Below are positions 35,395-44,407 of a stretch of DNA of 64,000 nucleotides, one piece after another. Origin of the DNA: Azomonas macrocytogenes (lineage in GTDB: Bacteria > Pseudomonadota > Gammaproteobacteria > Pseudomonadales > Pseudomonadaceae); contig NZ_JACHXI010000005.1 in the NCBI RefSeq assembly GCF_014191985.1, forward strand, positions 124,001 through 188,000, written 5' to 3'. The stretch's first letter is position 1. Each line of letters begins with the position of its first letter. A model generated the notes under the pieces. The model did not search any database, was not told the origin of the DNA, and saw only the letters and a list, made by a program, of their open reading frames with translations. Made by a program: the position numbers and the translations under genes.

Positions 35395-36431
35395 AGCCAG
35401 CCTCGCCGGACGCGATTCAATACCAGCACGAAGGCAATGGCACCGAGCAATTCGGTGATGATGCCGAGCGGAATTTCGCCGCTGGTCAGGGTGCGGGCGA
35501 GATCGTCGGCGGCCAGCAGGAAGCTGCCGCCCAGCAGGGCACTCATGGGCACCAGTGCGGCATTGCGCGGCCCCACCAGCAGGCGTGCCAGATGTGGAAT
35601 CAGCAGGCCAACCCAGCCGATCATGCCGGCGATGCTCACGGTCAACGCCGAAATCAGGGTCGCCAGCGTGATGATGCCGTAGCGGATGCGGCGCACCGAC
35701 ACGCCCAGGCTGTGGGCTTCGTCATCGCTCAAGGACAATGCATCGATGGCACGCCCCAGCAGACACATAAGTACGATGGCCAGCATCAGCAGCGGTGCTG
35801 TCCAGGTGAGTGCCTCGGTGTCCACCGCGCCGAGGCTGCCCAGCATCCAGTAGACGATGGAAGGCAGTTGGTCCTGTGGGTCGGCCAGGTATTTGACGAT
35901 GGATAGCAGGGACGTGAATAACGCATTGCTGACGATCCCGCCCAGCACCAGGATAAGGATCGAAGCGCCAGGAAACAGGCTGGCGATTCCCACACCGATC
36001 CCTACGGCCAGCAGGCCGGCAAGGCTGGCCAGGACGGTGATCCATAGCCCTTGCAGACCCAGCACGATGCCGCAGGCCGCACCGAAGGCACAGCCGCTTA
36101 GTACACCTAATAATCCGGGAGATACCAGCGGATTGCGGAATACTGCCTGATAGGCCGCCCCGGAAACAGACAGGCCCGCGCCGACCAGGATAGCGGCCAG
36201 CACACGCGGCAGCCGGGTATCGATGATGACGCTATGTAGCAGTGCGAAACGATCTGCCGGCAAATCACCAAAACCGACCCAGGCGGCCAGGAAGTGCGCG
36301 AGATCCGTGACTGGAATCGCGTAGCGTCCCAGGCCAAGCGACAGCAGGGTTGTAATCACCAGCAGGGCTGCACTGCTCCAGATCCATCGCTCACGATGAT
36401 CGAGACCAGGCCGTTTCGGATTGCTGTTCAT
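35391..36431 (-). CDS. FecCD-family ABC transporter permease
   Basis: 346-residue membrane permease with about 10 helices and FecCD family motifs: DTRLPRVLAAILVGAGLSVSG (about residues 71-91), QAVFRNPLVSPGLLGV, GMIGWVGLLIPHLARLLVGP and E-I-P-L-G-I-I-T-E-L-L-G near the end. As one gene it would form a homodimer, as in BtuC. First gene of the uptake transcript; the promoter must lie in the AT-rich region upstream. Confidence 0.92.
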   Translation of the reverse strand: MNSNPKRPGLDHRERWIWSSAALLVITTLLSLGLGRYAIPVTDLAHFLAAWVGFGDLPADRFALLHSVIIDTRLPRVLAAILVGAGLSVSGAAYQAVFRNPLVSPGLLGVLSGCAFGAACGIVLGLQGLWITVLASLAGLLAVGIGVGIASLFPGASILILVLGGIVSNALFTSLLSIVKYLADPQDQLPSIVYWMLGSLGAVDTEALTWTAPLLMLAIVLMCLLGRAIDALSLSDDEAHSLGVSVRRIRYGIITLATLISALTVSIAGMIGWVGLLIPHLARLLVGPRNAALVPMSALLGGSFLLAADDLARTLTSGEIPLGIITELLGAIAFVLVLNRVRRGWL

Positions 36432-36942
36432 TACATAAGCCAGGAGAGAAAAAGTTAATCGTTAGCTTGATAAGCTATTTTCTATATATGTATATGACCA
36501 TATAAGGAAATATTTTGCAAAGAAAGTGGTGTGGCAAAAAAGCTCTCCGGAGCGATTTGTTCAGAGGTTCAGTCGTACAAATATTCATGTATACGCGACA
36601 TGGTGGGTAGCGTACGCAATGGTACCGTCGTACGTTTTAGTTATTTTTTAATATTTATCATGTGGTTAATTGGTTGTTCTGGTTGGTTTATATCAAGAGA
36701 AAGCTTTCTGGAGATTTTGACATTTTTGTACACCAGAAAAATCTACCGTAATAATGATGTTACCTATTTCAGGGAACTTTTACGATTTTCTATTTGAAAT
36801 TATGAAATGTACATTTCATGTATATATAAAAGGTTATATTTGAATTTGCCTTCTAGGGCCGTTTTTCGTCGTTCGCTGGCACAAAATCTTTTTTCCCCGG
36901 TCCAACCTGAATGCAGATCCGTCAGGTAAAGAGGTTCAGCGA
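36432..36942. other. AT-rich divergent promoter region
   Basis: 511 bases, much richer in A+T than the surroundings, between the uptake operon (minus) and the cupin gene (plus). An 88-codon frame at 36531-36797 is the only open frame; it has no recognisable family, an unfavourable composition and no clear ribosome-binding site, so I do not call it a gene. The low GC suggests foreign or strongly regulatory DNA. Confidence 0.5.
36802..36819. promoter_or_regulatory. 18-base perfect palindrome ahead of the cupin gene
   Basis: ATGAAATGTACATTTCAT is a perfect palindrome, followed by a TATATATAAAA stretch, 124 bases before the cupin ATG. It looks like an operator over or beside a promoter. GAAATGT half-sites recall Zur-type boxes, but the spacing does not match the known consensus. 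Confidence 0.55.
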
Positions 36943-37479
36943 ATGCCCAGCTCCGCCCCGCAACCCGAGCAGCTGCAGTTGTTCAGCGACGGGCGCACGC
37001 CCAACAGTGCCCACCCTGTGCTTGTCTACCGTGCCCTGCCTTTGGGCACCGAGGATCTGGCCAGTCGCTTCGAAAGGCTTTTCGCCAGCCATCTATGGCC
37101 AGCGCAGTGGCGCGCCGGCTTTTATGACTACCATCACTATCATTCGACTGCCCATGAAGTGCTTGGCATTGCCCGTGGTTCTGCGCGCTTGCTGCTGGGC
37201 GGTGAAAAAGGGGTAGAAATCGATGTATGCGCCGGGGATGCCCTGGTGCTGCCGGCCGGCACCGGCCACTGCCAGCTTGCCGCCAGCCCGGATTTACTCG
37301 TGGTCGGTGGTTATCCAGTCGAACAGGTTTATGACGAAGTACGCCCGGATGAACGCACCCATGATGCTGCCGTCGCCCGTATAGCCAAAGTCACCATTCC
37401 GGTCATGGACCCGCTGGCTGGCAGCCAGGGGGCCTTGGTTAGCCTGTGGCGTCACCGGCCGGCGCGCTCCGTTGCCTGA
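36943..37479 (+). CDS. Cupin-domain protein (YjlB-like)
   Basis: 178-residue protein with a central cupin fold: HHYHSTAHEVLGIARGSARL (about residues 64-83) and GDALVLPAGTGHCQL supply the His/Glu ligands expected for a bound metal. The layout is that of B. subtilis YjlB, of unknown function. GAGG lies eight bases before the ATG. It diverges from the metal-complex uptake operon, so the shared promoter region suggests co-regulation by metal supply. Confidence 0.75.
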   Translation: MPSSAPQPEQLQLFSDGRTPNSAHPVLVYRALPLGTEDLASRFERLFASHLWPAQWRAGFYDYHHYHSTAHEVLGIARGSARLLLGGEKGVEIDVCAGDALVLPAGTGHCQLAASPDLLVVGGYPVEQVYDEVRPDERTHDAAVARIAKVTIPVMDPLAGSQGALVSLWRHRPARSVA

Positions 37480-37570
37480 ATTTTGGGCGGGGCAGCTGTT
37501 TTGGATCTGTCGTGCTTAATGGCGACAGGTTCATCGCGGATGTGGTCGCAAAAACTGTCGAAAGCAACAC

Positions 37571-38308
37571 TTAGCGCATCGTAAGGCCGCCATCGACGGC
37601 ATATTGGCTACCTGTGACATAGGATGCCGCGTCGGAAAGAAGAAACAGGGCAACCGCTGCAGCTTCTTCTGTCGTACCACTGCGTGACAGTGGTACCCGG
37701 GAAATCACCTCGCTTTCAAATTCATGTCGTAAATCGTCACTCATGAAGGTGCGGAAATTCGTGTCAATGGGCCCGGGCACCAGCACATTCACTCGGATAC
37801 CGCGCGGGGCAAGTCCTGCAGCAATGCAACGGGCCATGGAGATCATGGCTCCTTTGGTCGCCGCATAAACGCTGGCCATGGGCGCATGTTCATAGGCTGA
37901 GGTGGATGCGGTCAGCACTACCGATGCTCCCTTCTTGAGTAACGGTGAGAGACCCGCAAGCTGCAACAGGGGGCCACGTACATTGGTGGCCATCATGCGG
38001 TCGAAAAAATCTGCCGTGGTTTCCTCGATAGCCCCGATGCCTGCATATCCTGCATTAAGCCAGAGACCATCGAGACCACCCATGGCCTGCGTTTCTTCAA
38101 TGAGAGCGTGGACAGCTTCCGGATCGCCAGCATCATTACGAATGATTTTTGCGCCATTCAGAAGCTTTTGAGCTGCTTCGATATGGCTCGGATTCATACC
38201 GGTGGCTAAAACGTTCCCGCCTTCCTCGACAATGTGCTTGGCACCCGCCAGGCCAATGCCGCTTGTAGCCCCCGTAACAAGAATGGTTTTTCCAACGAAT
38301 CGCTTCAT
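37571..38308 (-). CDS. SDR-family oxidoreductase
   Basis: 245-residue classical short-chain dehydrogenase: NAD(P)-binding TGATSGIG (about residue 12), N-A-G motif in LWLNAGYAGIG, catalytic Ser and Y-x3-K in TASTSAYEHAPMASVYAATK, and C-terminal GSQYAVDGGLTMR. The start at 38308 has AAGGAG upstream. It is divergent from a LysR gene, a common arrangement for a regulator and its target. Substrate unknown. Confidence 0.88.
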   Translation of the reverse strand: MKRFVGKTILVTGATSGIGLAGAKHIVEEGGNVLATGMNPSHIEAAQKLLNGAKIIRNDAGDPEAVHALIEETQAMGGLDGLWLNAGYAGIGAIEETTADFFDRMMATNVRGPLLQLAGLSPLLKKGASVVLTASTSAYEHAPMASVYAATKGAMISMARCIAAGLAPRGIRVNVLVPGPIDTNFRTFMSDDLRHEFESEVISRVPLSRSGTTEEAAAVALFLLSDAASYVTGSQYAVDGGLTMR

Positions 38309-38362
38309 GCCGTTCTCCTTGCCATAGTGATTCGCGAGGAGGATGACATTCATTGATTATAT

Positions 38363-38381
38363 ATATAATACGCTATTATAT
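38363..38381. promoter_or_regulatory. Inverted repeat between SDR and LysR genes
   Basis: ATATAATA and TATTATAT flank CGC in the 101-base divergent gap. It is a candidate site for the LysR regulator, though it also overlaps plausible -10 boxes. Confidence 0.4.
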
Positions 38382-38409
38382 GGATTATCTATGAAGTAAA
38401 GGATGCATA

Positions 38410-39318
38410 ATGCGCGGGAGCGATCATGCGGCACTCCGGGCCTTTGTCGCCATTGTCGAGCATGGCAATTTTGCCCGTGCAGCGGCTAATCTCGGCATGT
38501 CGCCCTCGGCGCTCAGCCAGATTATCCGGACCCTGGAGGATAAGCTGGGGGTTCGCCTCCTTAACCGTACAACCCGCAGTGTTGCTCCGAGCGAAGCAGG
38601 CATCAAATTGCTCGCACGCCTGCGGCCCGCCCTGGCGGAGCTCGATGCGGCGGTTTCCGAAATCGTTGAAGCGGGCCAGGAAATCTCAGGAACGCTGCGG
38701 ATTAACACAACTCGCATAGCTGCGATTCACTATCTGGCTCGCCTCATCGGTCCCTTTCTCAACGCTCATCCAAAAGTCAGCCTTGATATCGTCACCGACG
38801 AGCGGCTGGTCGATATAGTGGCAAGCGGCTTCGATGCCGGTATCAGGCTCGGGGAGAAGCTGGAAAAAGACATGGTGGCGGTAAGGCTCGGCGGGGAATT
38901 GAAGATGCAGGTCGTAGCCGCTCCGGCATATCTTGAACGCTTCGGGACACCGGTTCATCCGCGAGAACTGAGAGAACATCTTTGCCTCGGTTATCGCCGG
39001 CCCAGTGATGGGAGCCTCTATCGGTGGGAGTTCGAGCGTGGCAAGGAAAAGCTGGAAGTTGCGGTCAGCGGGCCTCTTGTCGTGACCGAGCCGGAAATGC
39101 TGATCGAGGTCGTGCGATCGGGTGCAGGTATTTCCTATCTGTTCGATCATCAAGTGCGCGCCCCGCTCGAAAGCGGTGAGCTGGTCCAACTGATGCCGGA
39201 TTGGACGGCCGCCTTTCCTGGGTTCTTTATCTATTACCCCAGCCGCCACCAGATTGCGCCGCCGCTGCGGGCCTTCCTCGATTTCGTTGGAAAGGATTCA
39301 CATCATTCAGCTCGTTAG
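38410..39318 (+). CDS. LysR-family transcriptional regulator
   Basis: 302-residue LysR regulator of the DsdC/AaeR-like class: N-terminal winged helix (LRAFVAIVEHGNFARAAANL, MSPSALSQIIRTLEDKLG) and a periplasmic-binding-like sensor domain from about residue 90. AAGGA lies upstream of the ATG. It likely controls the divergent SDR gene. Confidence 0.9.
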   Translation: MRGSDHAALRAFVAIVEHGNFARAAANLGMSPSALSQIIRTLEDKLGVRLLNRTTRSVAPSEAGIKLLARLRPALAELDAAVSEIVEAGQEISGTLRINTTRIAAIHYLARLIGPFLNAHPKVSLDIVTDERLVDIVASGFDAGIRLGEKLEKDMVAVRLGGELKMQVVAAPAYLERFGTPVHPRELREHLCLGYRRPSDGSLYRWEFERGKEKLEVAVSGPLVVTEPEMLIEVVRSGAGISYLFDHQVRAPLESGELVQLMPDWTAAFPGFFIYYPSRHQIAPPLRAFLDFVGKDSHHSAR

Positions 39319-39374
39319 CTTGCTGATATACGGGTCTACGAGGGAGAGAAAGGAGTGGGGAGGCTTGCCGGGTA

Positions 39375-39404
39375 GATCGAGGCCCTTTCGAAAGGGCTTC
39401 GATC
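39375..39404. terminator. 30-base near-perfect palindrome, bidirectional terminator
   Basis: A 15+15 inverted repeat with a single mismatch, centred on CCCTTTCGAAAGGG, sits between the converging LysR and FucP-like genes. Confidence 0.65.
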
Positions 39405-39433
39405 ATCCGGAATGCAAGGTTGCTGGCCTGTTC

Positions 39434-40762
39434 TTATACAGAGTCAGCCGTTTTGGCGGCATGGGATGATGCCGAACCAGGTAGCCTGGGAGCACTACGC
39501 AGGTCAAACAGGCCGTAAGCTGCGGTGACCAGGAAACAGAATGCTGGCAGCGCGAAGGATATTGCTGCGCCGAAGGCATCGATCATGGCTCCCTGGACCA
39601 TCGGCATCAGCGCTCCGCCGAGAAGGGTCATGACCAGACCGGCTGCGCCGAACTTTGTATCTTCGCCAAGCCCTTGCAGCGCGATGCTGTAGATCGTCGG
39701 GAACATCAGCGAAAGACACATCGACAGGGCCACGACTGCCCAGAGACCGGAGAGGCCAGGATAGAAGATGGCATACAGGCACAGGCCGGTCGCAATGAAG
39801 CCGAGCAGCGTCAGCAGTATCGACGGCCGGATATAGCCCATCACCCAGGTCATCACGAAACGCGAGATGAGAAAGACGATCATGCTGTATTGCAGGTAGC
39901 TACCTGCGGTGGCATGGTCGGCGCCGATGGTGTGTGTGGCGTACTGGATGGTGAAAGTCCAGACACAGGTCTGCGCGGCTATGTAGAAAAACAGCGCTAT
40001 GACGCCCCAGCGATAGTGAGGGTTATGAATCAGACGCTTGACTGTTGCCCTGAAGTGAATCTCGTGCAGTCCCGGTTCGGCTTTCTTCGATGTGTCACGG
40101 GTAGACATGCGAGTCAGCGCAATGCCGATCCAGATCGCTAGAAGAACGAAGGCAAAGCCGACATAAGGCACCATGACCGCCTGCAATTCGGCTGAGCGAA
40201 TAGTCAGCAGTTCCTGCTGGCTCATGGCGGTGCGTTCGGCCAGGGTCGCAGAGTGCAGTTGTGGCAGGATCAAGGTTGTCGCCAGCAGGACACCGATATT
40301 GGTGCCGACCGGATTGAACGATTGCGCCAGGCTCAGTCGGCGGGTTGCGGTTTCTTCCGGGCCCATTGCGATGACGAAGGGGTTGGCTGAGGTTTCCAGA
40401 ACTGCCAACCCGCCGGCCAGGGTGAAAAGTGCCAGCAGAAAATAGCCGAAGGTCATTTCGATGCTGGCTGGATAGAAGAGCAGAGCGCCGGCGATGGCCA
40501 TGCCCAGGCCGACCAGCACGCCAGTCTTGTAGGAAAAGCGCTGATTGATGAATGCAGCCGGTAGGGCCAGCAGAAAATACGCGCCGTAGTAGGCGAACTG
40601 GACCAGGGACGCCTGGAAGGTACTCATACTGAAAATTGTGCTGAAGACTTGCACGAGCGGGTCGGTCATGGTTGCGGCAACGCCCCACGCCGCGAAGCAG
40701 ACGACCAGCAGGATGAAAGGCAGGAGCTTGTCCCGGTGTAGAAACGGTAGAGATGTCGGCAT
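39434..40762 (-). CDS. FucP-type sugar:proton symporter
   Basis: 442-residue MFS protein of the FHS family (FucP, GluP). Features: LLVVCFAAWGVAATMTDPLV in helix 1, QFAYYGAYFLLALPAA, ETSANPFVIAMGPEETATRR and QSFNPVGTNIG. FucP itself imports L-fucose; relatives carry glucose, galactose and other hexoses. GGAGGC precedes the ATG. It is divergent from the ROK regulator, with a LacI-type operator-like palindrome in the 383-base gap. Confidence 0.9.
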   Translation of the reverse strand: MPTSLPFLHRDKLLPFILLVVCFAAWGVAATMTDPLVQVFSTIFSMSTFQASLVQFAYYGAYFLLALPAAFINQRFSYKTGVLVGLGMAIAGALLFYPASIEMTFGYFLLALFTLAGGLAVLETSANPFVIAMGPEETATRRLSLAQSFNPVGTNIGVLLATTLILPQLHSATLAERTAMSQQELLTIRSAELQAVMVPYVGFAFVLLAIWIGIALTRMSTRDTSKKAEPGLHEIHFRATVKRLIHNPHYRWGVIALFFYIAAQTCVWTFTIQYATHTIGADHATAGSYLQYSMIVFLISRFVMTWVMGYIRPSILLTLLGFIATGLCLYAIFYPGLSGLWAVVALSMCLSLMFPTIYSIALQGLGEDTKFGAAGLVMTLLGGALMPMVQGAMIDAFGAAISFALPAFCFLVTAAYGLFDLRSAPRLPGSASSHAAKTADSV

Positions 40763-41145
40763 GGTGCCTCCACAAAATCACTTAACTTGAGTTATTTTTT
40801 TACAGTGTGAATTTGCAGGGTGTGCGCGCACAGAATACGTGCCCTTTTGTATCGTCCTGCGCGAGCAAAAATGTATGCTGAAACGTTTCATGTCAAGAGT
40901 TCTTCTTTAGTTCTGTCAGAAATTTACACTGATTATTCCGAGTGTCCTTTGGGGTAACTTTCAGGTTTATTGAAATATCCCGCTTTGCTTCCAGGTTGGC
41001 TTTTTTGTCGCATTGGCTTGATCGGTAATGCTTTTATGTCGTTGCAACAGGGTGATCCGGCATTGGCAGTCGTACAAAAACAGGTTGCAGGCGCTTTGCG
41101 AAGATAAAGTGCAGGCTGGATAGCCCCATCAGGAAAATACGCATA
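40763..41145. other. Divergent fucP-ROK promoter region
   Basis: 383 bases with no supported gene, containing the promoters of both flanking genes. A TAACT-TG-AGTTA repeat (40786-40797) close to the symporter start is a second possible operator. Confidence 0.4.
40879..40890. promoter_or_regulatory. LacI-type operator-like palindrome
   Basis: TGAAACGTTTCA is a perfect 12-base palindrome with the central CG typical of LacI/GalR-family operators. It lies 117 bases upstream of the symporter ATG. No LacI-family gene is in the window. Confidence 0.5.
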
Positions 41146-42384
41146 TTGAATGGCATGACCGTGGGTCCCGAGAGAGAGAAATACGAGGGCATGGCCAGCT
41201 TGCGCGGCTCGAATCTGCGCGGGGTTCGAGCGCATAACGAGCGGTTGGTCCTTTCGCTGCTGCGCATCAATGACGAGATGAGCAAGGCCGAGATCAGCCG
41301 TGTGACCGGCCTTTCGGCGCAGACGATCTCGGTCATCGTGCGTGCCTTGGAGAGCGATGGCCTCATTCAGCGCGGCACGCCGCTGCGTGGCCGGATAGGC
41401 CAGCCATCGACACCGCTCAGGCTGGCGAGAAACGGAGTATTCAGCCTGGGGTTGAAGGTCGGGCACCGTAGTCTCGATCTCGTTCTGCTGGATTTTCTCG
41501 GTGGCATCCGCTTTCGCATAACCGAGCACCATGGCTATCCGACGCCGGACCAGGCCGTGCGCTTCGCCTGCGCTGCCATTGCCGACATTACCGGGCAGCT
41601 GAGCGCCGAAGAGCGCGTGCGGATTGCCGGGCTGGGCATTGCCATGCCCTTTCAAACGTGGGAGTGGTGGCACACCCTGGGAGTTCCGCAGGATGCGCTG
41701 ATCGACTGGCGCCAGCGTCATATCGGCGCCGAGATCGGCGAGACTACCGGCCTTTCCGTACAGGTGCAGAACGATGCTACGGCTGCTTGCGGAGCCGAAT
41801 TGATTTTCGGGCAAGGGAACAAACCGCGCGATTTCTTCTACTTCTACGTCGGCTATTTCATCGGTGGCGGAATCGTTCTCAACGGCCGTCTGTTGCCCGG
41901 GCGAACCGGCAATGCCGGAGCGGTCGGTTCGATGCTGGTGCCGGATGGCCAGGGTGGGCAGGTGGTCCTTCTCGATATTGCTTCGCTATCAGTACTGGAA
42001 AAGCAGCTGATCGATCAGGGCATAACCTCCGAGCACCTGTGGGACATGCCTTCGGAATGGCATTTTCCACAGGATCTGGTTGCTCAATGGATCGATCGAG
42101 CGGCCCGGGCAATTGCCGCTGCCGCCGATGCGGTCGTGGCAGTCTACGACTTCGAAGCCTGTTTGATCGACGGCTGGATGCCGGTGGAGGTGCGCGCCAG
42201 GCTGGTAGAAAAAGTGCGGATATATCTGCGGGATATGCCCGCCAATGGCCTCACCTTGCCAATGATCGAGGCAGGCACCATTGGCGCCCATGCCCGCTCG
42301 CTCGGTGCCGCCAGCCTGCCGTTATCCAGCCGTTACCTGCTTGATTTGCAGGTTTTTGCCTCGGCCGGCATGGAGTCTTTCTGA
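41146..42384 (+). CDS. ROK-family transcriptional regulator
   Basis: 412-residue ROK repressor: winged helix (LLRINDEMSKAEISRVTGLS, about residues 39-58, then AQTISVIVRALESDGL) followed by a sugar-kinase-like domain with VQVQNDATAACGAE and GYFIGGGIVLNGRLLPGRTG. The zinc-binding Cys cluster of sugar-kinase ROK proteins is replaced. The start is uncertain: TTG 41146, ATG 41155 or ATG 41191. ROK repressors respond to sugars, so it probably controls the divergent symporter gene. Confidence 0.85.
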   Translation: MNGMTVGPEREKYEGMASLRGSNLRGVRAHNERLVLSLLRINDEMSKAEISRVTGLSAQTISVIVRALESDGLIQRGTPLRGRIGQPSTPLRLARNGVFSLGLKVGHRSLDLVLLDFLGGIRFRITEHHGYPTPDQAVRFACAAIADITGQLSAEERVRIAGLGIAMPFQTWEWWHTLGVPQDALIDWRQRHIGAEIGETTGLSVQVQNDATAACGAELIFGQGNKPRDFFYFYVGYFIGGGIVLNGRLLPGRTGNAGAVGSMLVPDGQGGQVVLLDIASLSVLEKQLIDQGITSEHLWDMPSEWHFPQDLVAQWIDRAARAIAAAADAVVAVYDFEACLIDGWMPVEVRARLVEKVRIYLRDMPANGLTLPMIEAGTIGAHARSLGAASLPLSSRYLLDLQVFASAGMESF

Positions 42385-42529
42385 GGATCTGCTGCCGCCG
42401 GACGGTCGCTATGCCTTGGGGCGGGGCGAAGGCCTTCCTGGCCAGTAAATGAAAAGTGTATGCCTTGCCAGATTTTTGCCCGACATGGCTCGACTCACGT
42501 TATGTCTTCGGTTATAAGGCTTGTCGATT

Positions 42530-42560
42530 GACTTATTCATTCATTGTGAATTAATAAGTC
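42530..42560. promoter_or_regulatory. Inverted repeat upstream of the AroE-like gene
   Basis: GACTTATT and AATAAGTC form a perfect 8-base repeat with a 15-base spacer, ending 51 bases before the ATG. Candidate operator for the ROK or IclR regulator. Confidence 0.45.
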
Positions 42561-42611
42561 TGGCAGCGTCATCTTCTTGAACCTCAACCCGTGATAAGAG
42601 AAGGACATACG

Positions 42612-43463
42612 ATGGAACCGAATTTCCTGAGCCCCCTGACCGGATCCTTTGCCATGCCGGCCGCCGAGAATCCGACCGTGGCGATGGTGGAAGCCGCCTA
42701 TCGCCATCATGGTCTCGATTGGCGCTATATCAACTGCGAAGTTCCTCCGGAACGTCTTGGCGATGCGGTACGGGGAGCGCGAGCCATGGGTTGGGTCGGC
42801 TTCAACTGCTCGATTCCGCACAAGGTTGCAGTTATCGAACATCTCGACGGGCTCGGTGAGTCGGCGCAAATCATCGGCGCGGTCAATACGATTGTCCGGC
42901 GTGGCGACCAATACATTGGCGAAAACACCGATGGCAAGGGTTTCGTCCAGGCCATGCGCGAGGTCATCGATCCACAAGGCAAGACCGTGGTGATTTTCGG
43001 CGCAGGCGGTGCAGCGCGGGCGGTGAGTGTCGAGCTGGCCCTGGCTGGGGCGAAAAGCATTTTGGTCGTCAACCGGAGTCAGAAGAACGGCCAGGTGCTC
43101 GTCGATCTGCTGAATGCCAAGACTGGGACCGCCGCGAGCCTGCAGGTGTGGGACGGTGTCGTGGATATTCCGCCAGGTACGGATATCGTGATCAACGCCA
43201 CTTCCATTGGCCTGTATCCGAATGTCGACCAGCAACTGGAGCTCAATCTGGATTCGCTTTCTCCGCACATGGTGGTGGCGGATGGAATCCACAATCCGCC
43301 CAGGACCCATCTGATTCGCAATGCGGAAAAGCGCGGCTGTCGCGTTCTCGATGGTCTGGGCATGCTGGTCAATCAGGGCGTCATCGGCATCAAATACTGG
43401 ACCGGTATCGATGTCGATGCCGCAGTAATGCGTCAGACGCTGGAAAAGATCTTCTACGTGTGA
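42612..43463 (+). CDS. Shikimate dehydrogenase-like oxidoreductase, atypical substrate site
   Basis: 283-residue AroE/YdiB-fold protein. Catalytic Lys (CSIPHKVAV) and Asp (ENTDGKGF) are kept, as are the NAD(P) loop GAGGAARAVS, N-A-T-S-I-G and GLGMLVNQG. The S-x-S motif that binds the shikimate carboxylate (HSLSP in YdiB) is replaced by AAENP, so both serines are gone. After the dinucleotide loop comes VNRSQKN, without the Arg pair that marks strong NADP preference. Located between a sugar symporter/ROK pair and an IclR gene, it is more likely a sugar-acid or cyclitol dehydrogenase than a chorismate-pathway enzyme. Confidence 0.8.
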   Translation: MEPNFLSPLTGSFAMPAAENPTVAMVEAAYRHHGLDWRYINCEVPPERLGDAVRGARAMGWVGFNCSIPHKVAVIEHLDGLGESAQIIGAVNTIVRRGDQYIGENTDGKGFVQAMREVIDPQGKTVVIFGAGGAARAVSVELALAGAKSILVVNRSQKNGQVLVDLLNAKTGTAASLQVWDGVVDIPPGTDIVINATSIGLYPNVDQQLELNLDSLSPHMVVADGIHNPPRTHLIRNAEKRGCRVLDGLGMLVNQGVIGIKYWTGIDVDAAVMRQTLEKIFYV

Positions 43464-43472
43464 AAAATCCTG

Positions 43473-43499
43473 CGGACCGGGCCTTGCGAGCCCGGTCCG
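43473..43499. terminator. Bidirectional terminator
   Basis: Perfect 10-base arms CGGACCGGGC / GCCCGGTCCG with a 7-base loop between the converging AroE-like and IclR genes. Confidence 0.75.
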
Positions 43500-43503
43500 G
43501 TCT

Positions 43504-44289
43504 TCAGGCTGGCAATTTGCCGGCGCCGATCATTTGTTCGATATCGCGCTTGCAGTCCAGCAGCGCCTTGCAGAACAGCTCGTCTTTTCCCTTGATGCGC
43601 GAAGCGGGAGCGACCACGGCGATGCCGTAGTTGCCCAGGTAGGTATCCAGGGCCACGGCGAAACCGTAAATTCCTTCGATGAATTCTTCCCGGTCGGCGG
43701 CGAGGCCGCCGCTCTGGCGAATCGTTGCCAGTTCGTCCAGCAGCGATGGCAGGTCGTGGGTATTGCGGGTCAGCGCCGGCAGAGGTTCGGGCAACAGGTC
43801 GCGGACCTGCGCATCGCTCATTCGTGACAGCAGTGCCTTGCCTACGGCTGTCGAGTGCATGGGAACGTAGCTGCCGATAGGGAAGACGACGCGCAATTCG
43901 TGTTCAGCGACGATACGGTCGACCACATAAATTTTTTCATTGGCCGAGGTGGCCAGGATCACCGATTCCTGCAGCCGCTCCAGCAGAGTTTCCAGGTGTG
44001 GGCGGGCCAGGGAAATGATGTCGGTCTGGGTCTGGTAGATCAGCTGGCCCAGGGCCGGGCCGAGTCGAAAGCCACCACTGCGGGCGGCTTCGACCAGATA
44101 TTCGCTTTCCAGGGCGCTGACGATGCGCTGCACGGTGGAACGTGGCAGGCCCACCGCCTGGGCGATGGCCGCCAGACTCAGGCCCTGAGGGTGGGTACCC
44201 AGGGTGCGCATGATTGCTGCGGCCCGTGCAATGACCTGGATACCGCACTGTTTGCCGTCATCGCCGCCGTCCGGTTCCTGTCTGGTCAT
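43504..44289 (-). CDS. IclR-family transcriptional regulator
   Basis: 261-residue regulator: N-terminal winged helix ([40 protein letters not shown], about residues 18-60) and the IclR effector domain with [12 protein letters not shown] and [16 protein letters not shown]. IclR regulators commonly control aromatic-acid and quinate/shikimate use, which is of interest next to an AroE-like gene. AAGGAG precedes the ATG. Confidence 0.9.
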   Translation of the reverse strand: MTRQEPDGGDDGKQCGIQVIARAAAIMRTLGTHPQGLSLAAIAQAVGLPRSTVQRIVSALESEYLVEAARSGGFRLGPALGQLIYQTQTDIISLARPHLETLLERLQESVILATSANEKIYVVDRIVAEHELRVVFPIGSYVPMHSTAVGKALLSRMSDAQVRDLLPEPLPALTRNTHDLPSLLDELATIRQSGGLAADREEFIEGIYGFAVALDTYLGNYGIAVVAPASRIKGKDELFCKALLDCKRDIEQMIGAGKLPA

Positions 44290-44407
44290 AGCTTCTCCTT
44301 CGAAACAATCGAATCCTACGTCATGAAGCCGGTATCCGTTGGATAGGCGGCGCCTTCGTCAGGTTTTCTCGGGCGCCCGGCATTTTCTCATCTTCATCGG
44401 CATCCAT

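Noticed and set aside
36531-36797. 88-codon frame in the AT-rich region upstream of the cupin gene
   Set aside because: No family resemblance, no ribosome-binding site, and the region looks regulatory.
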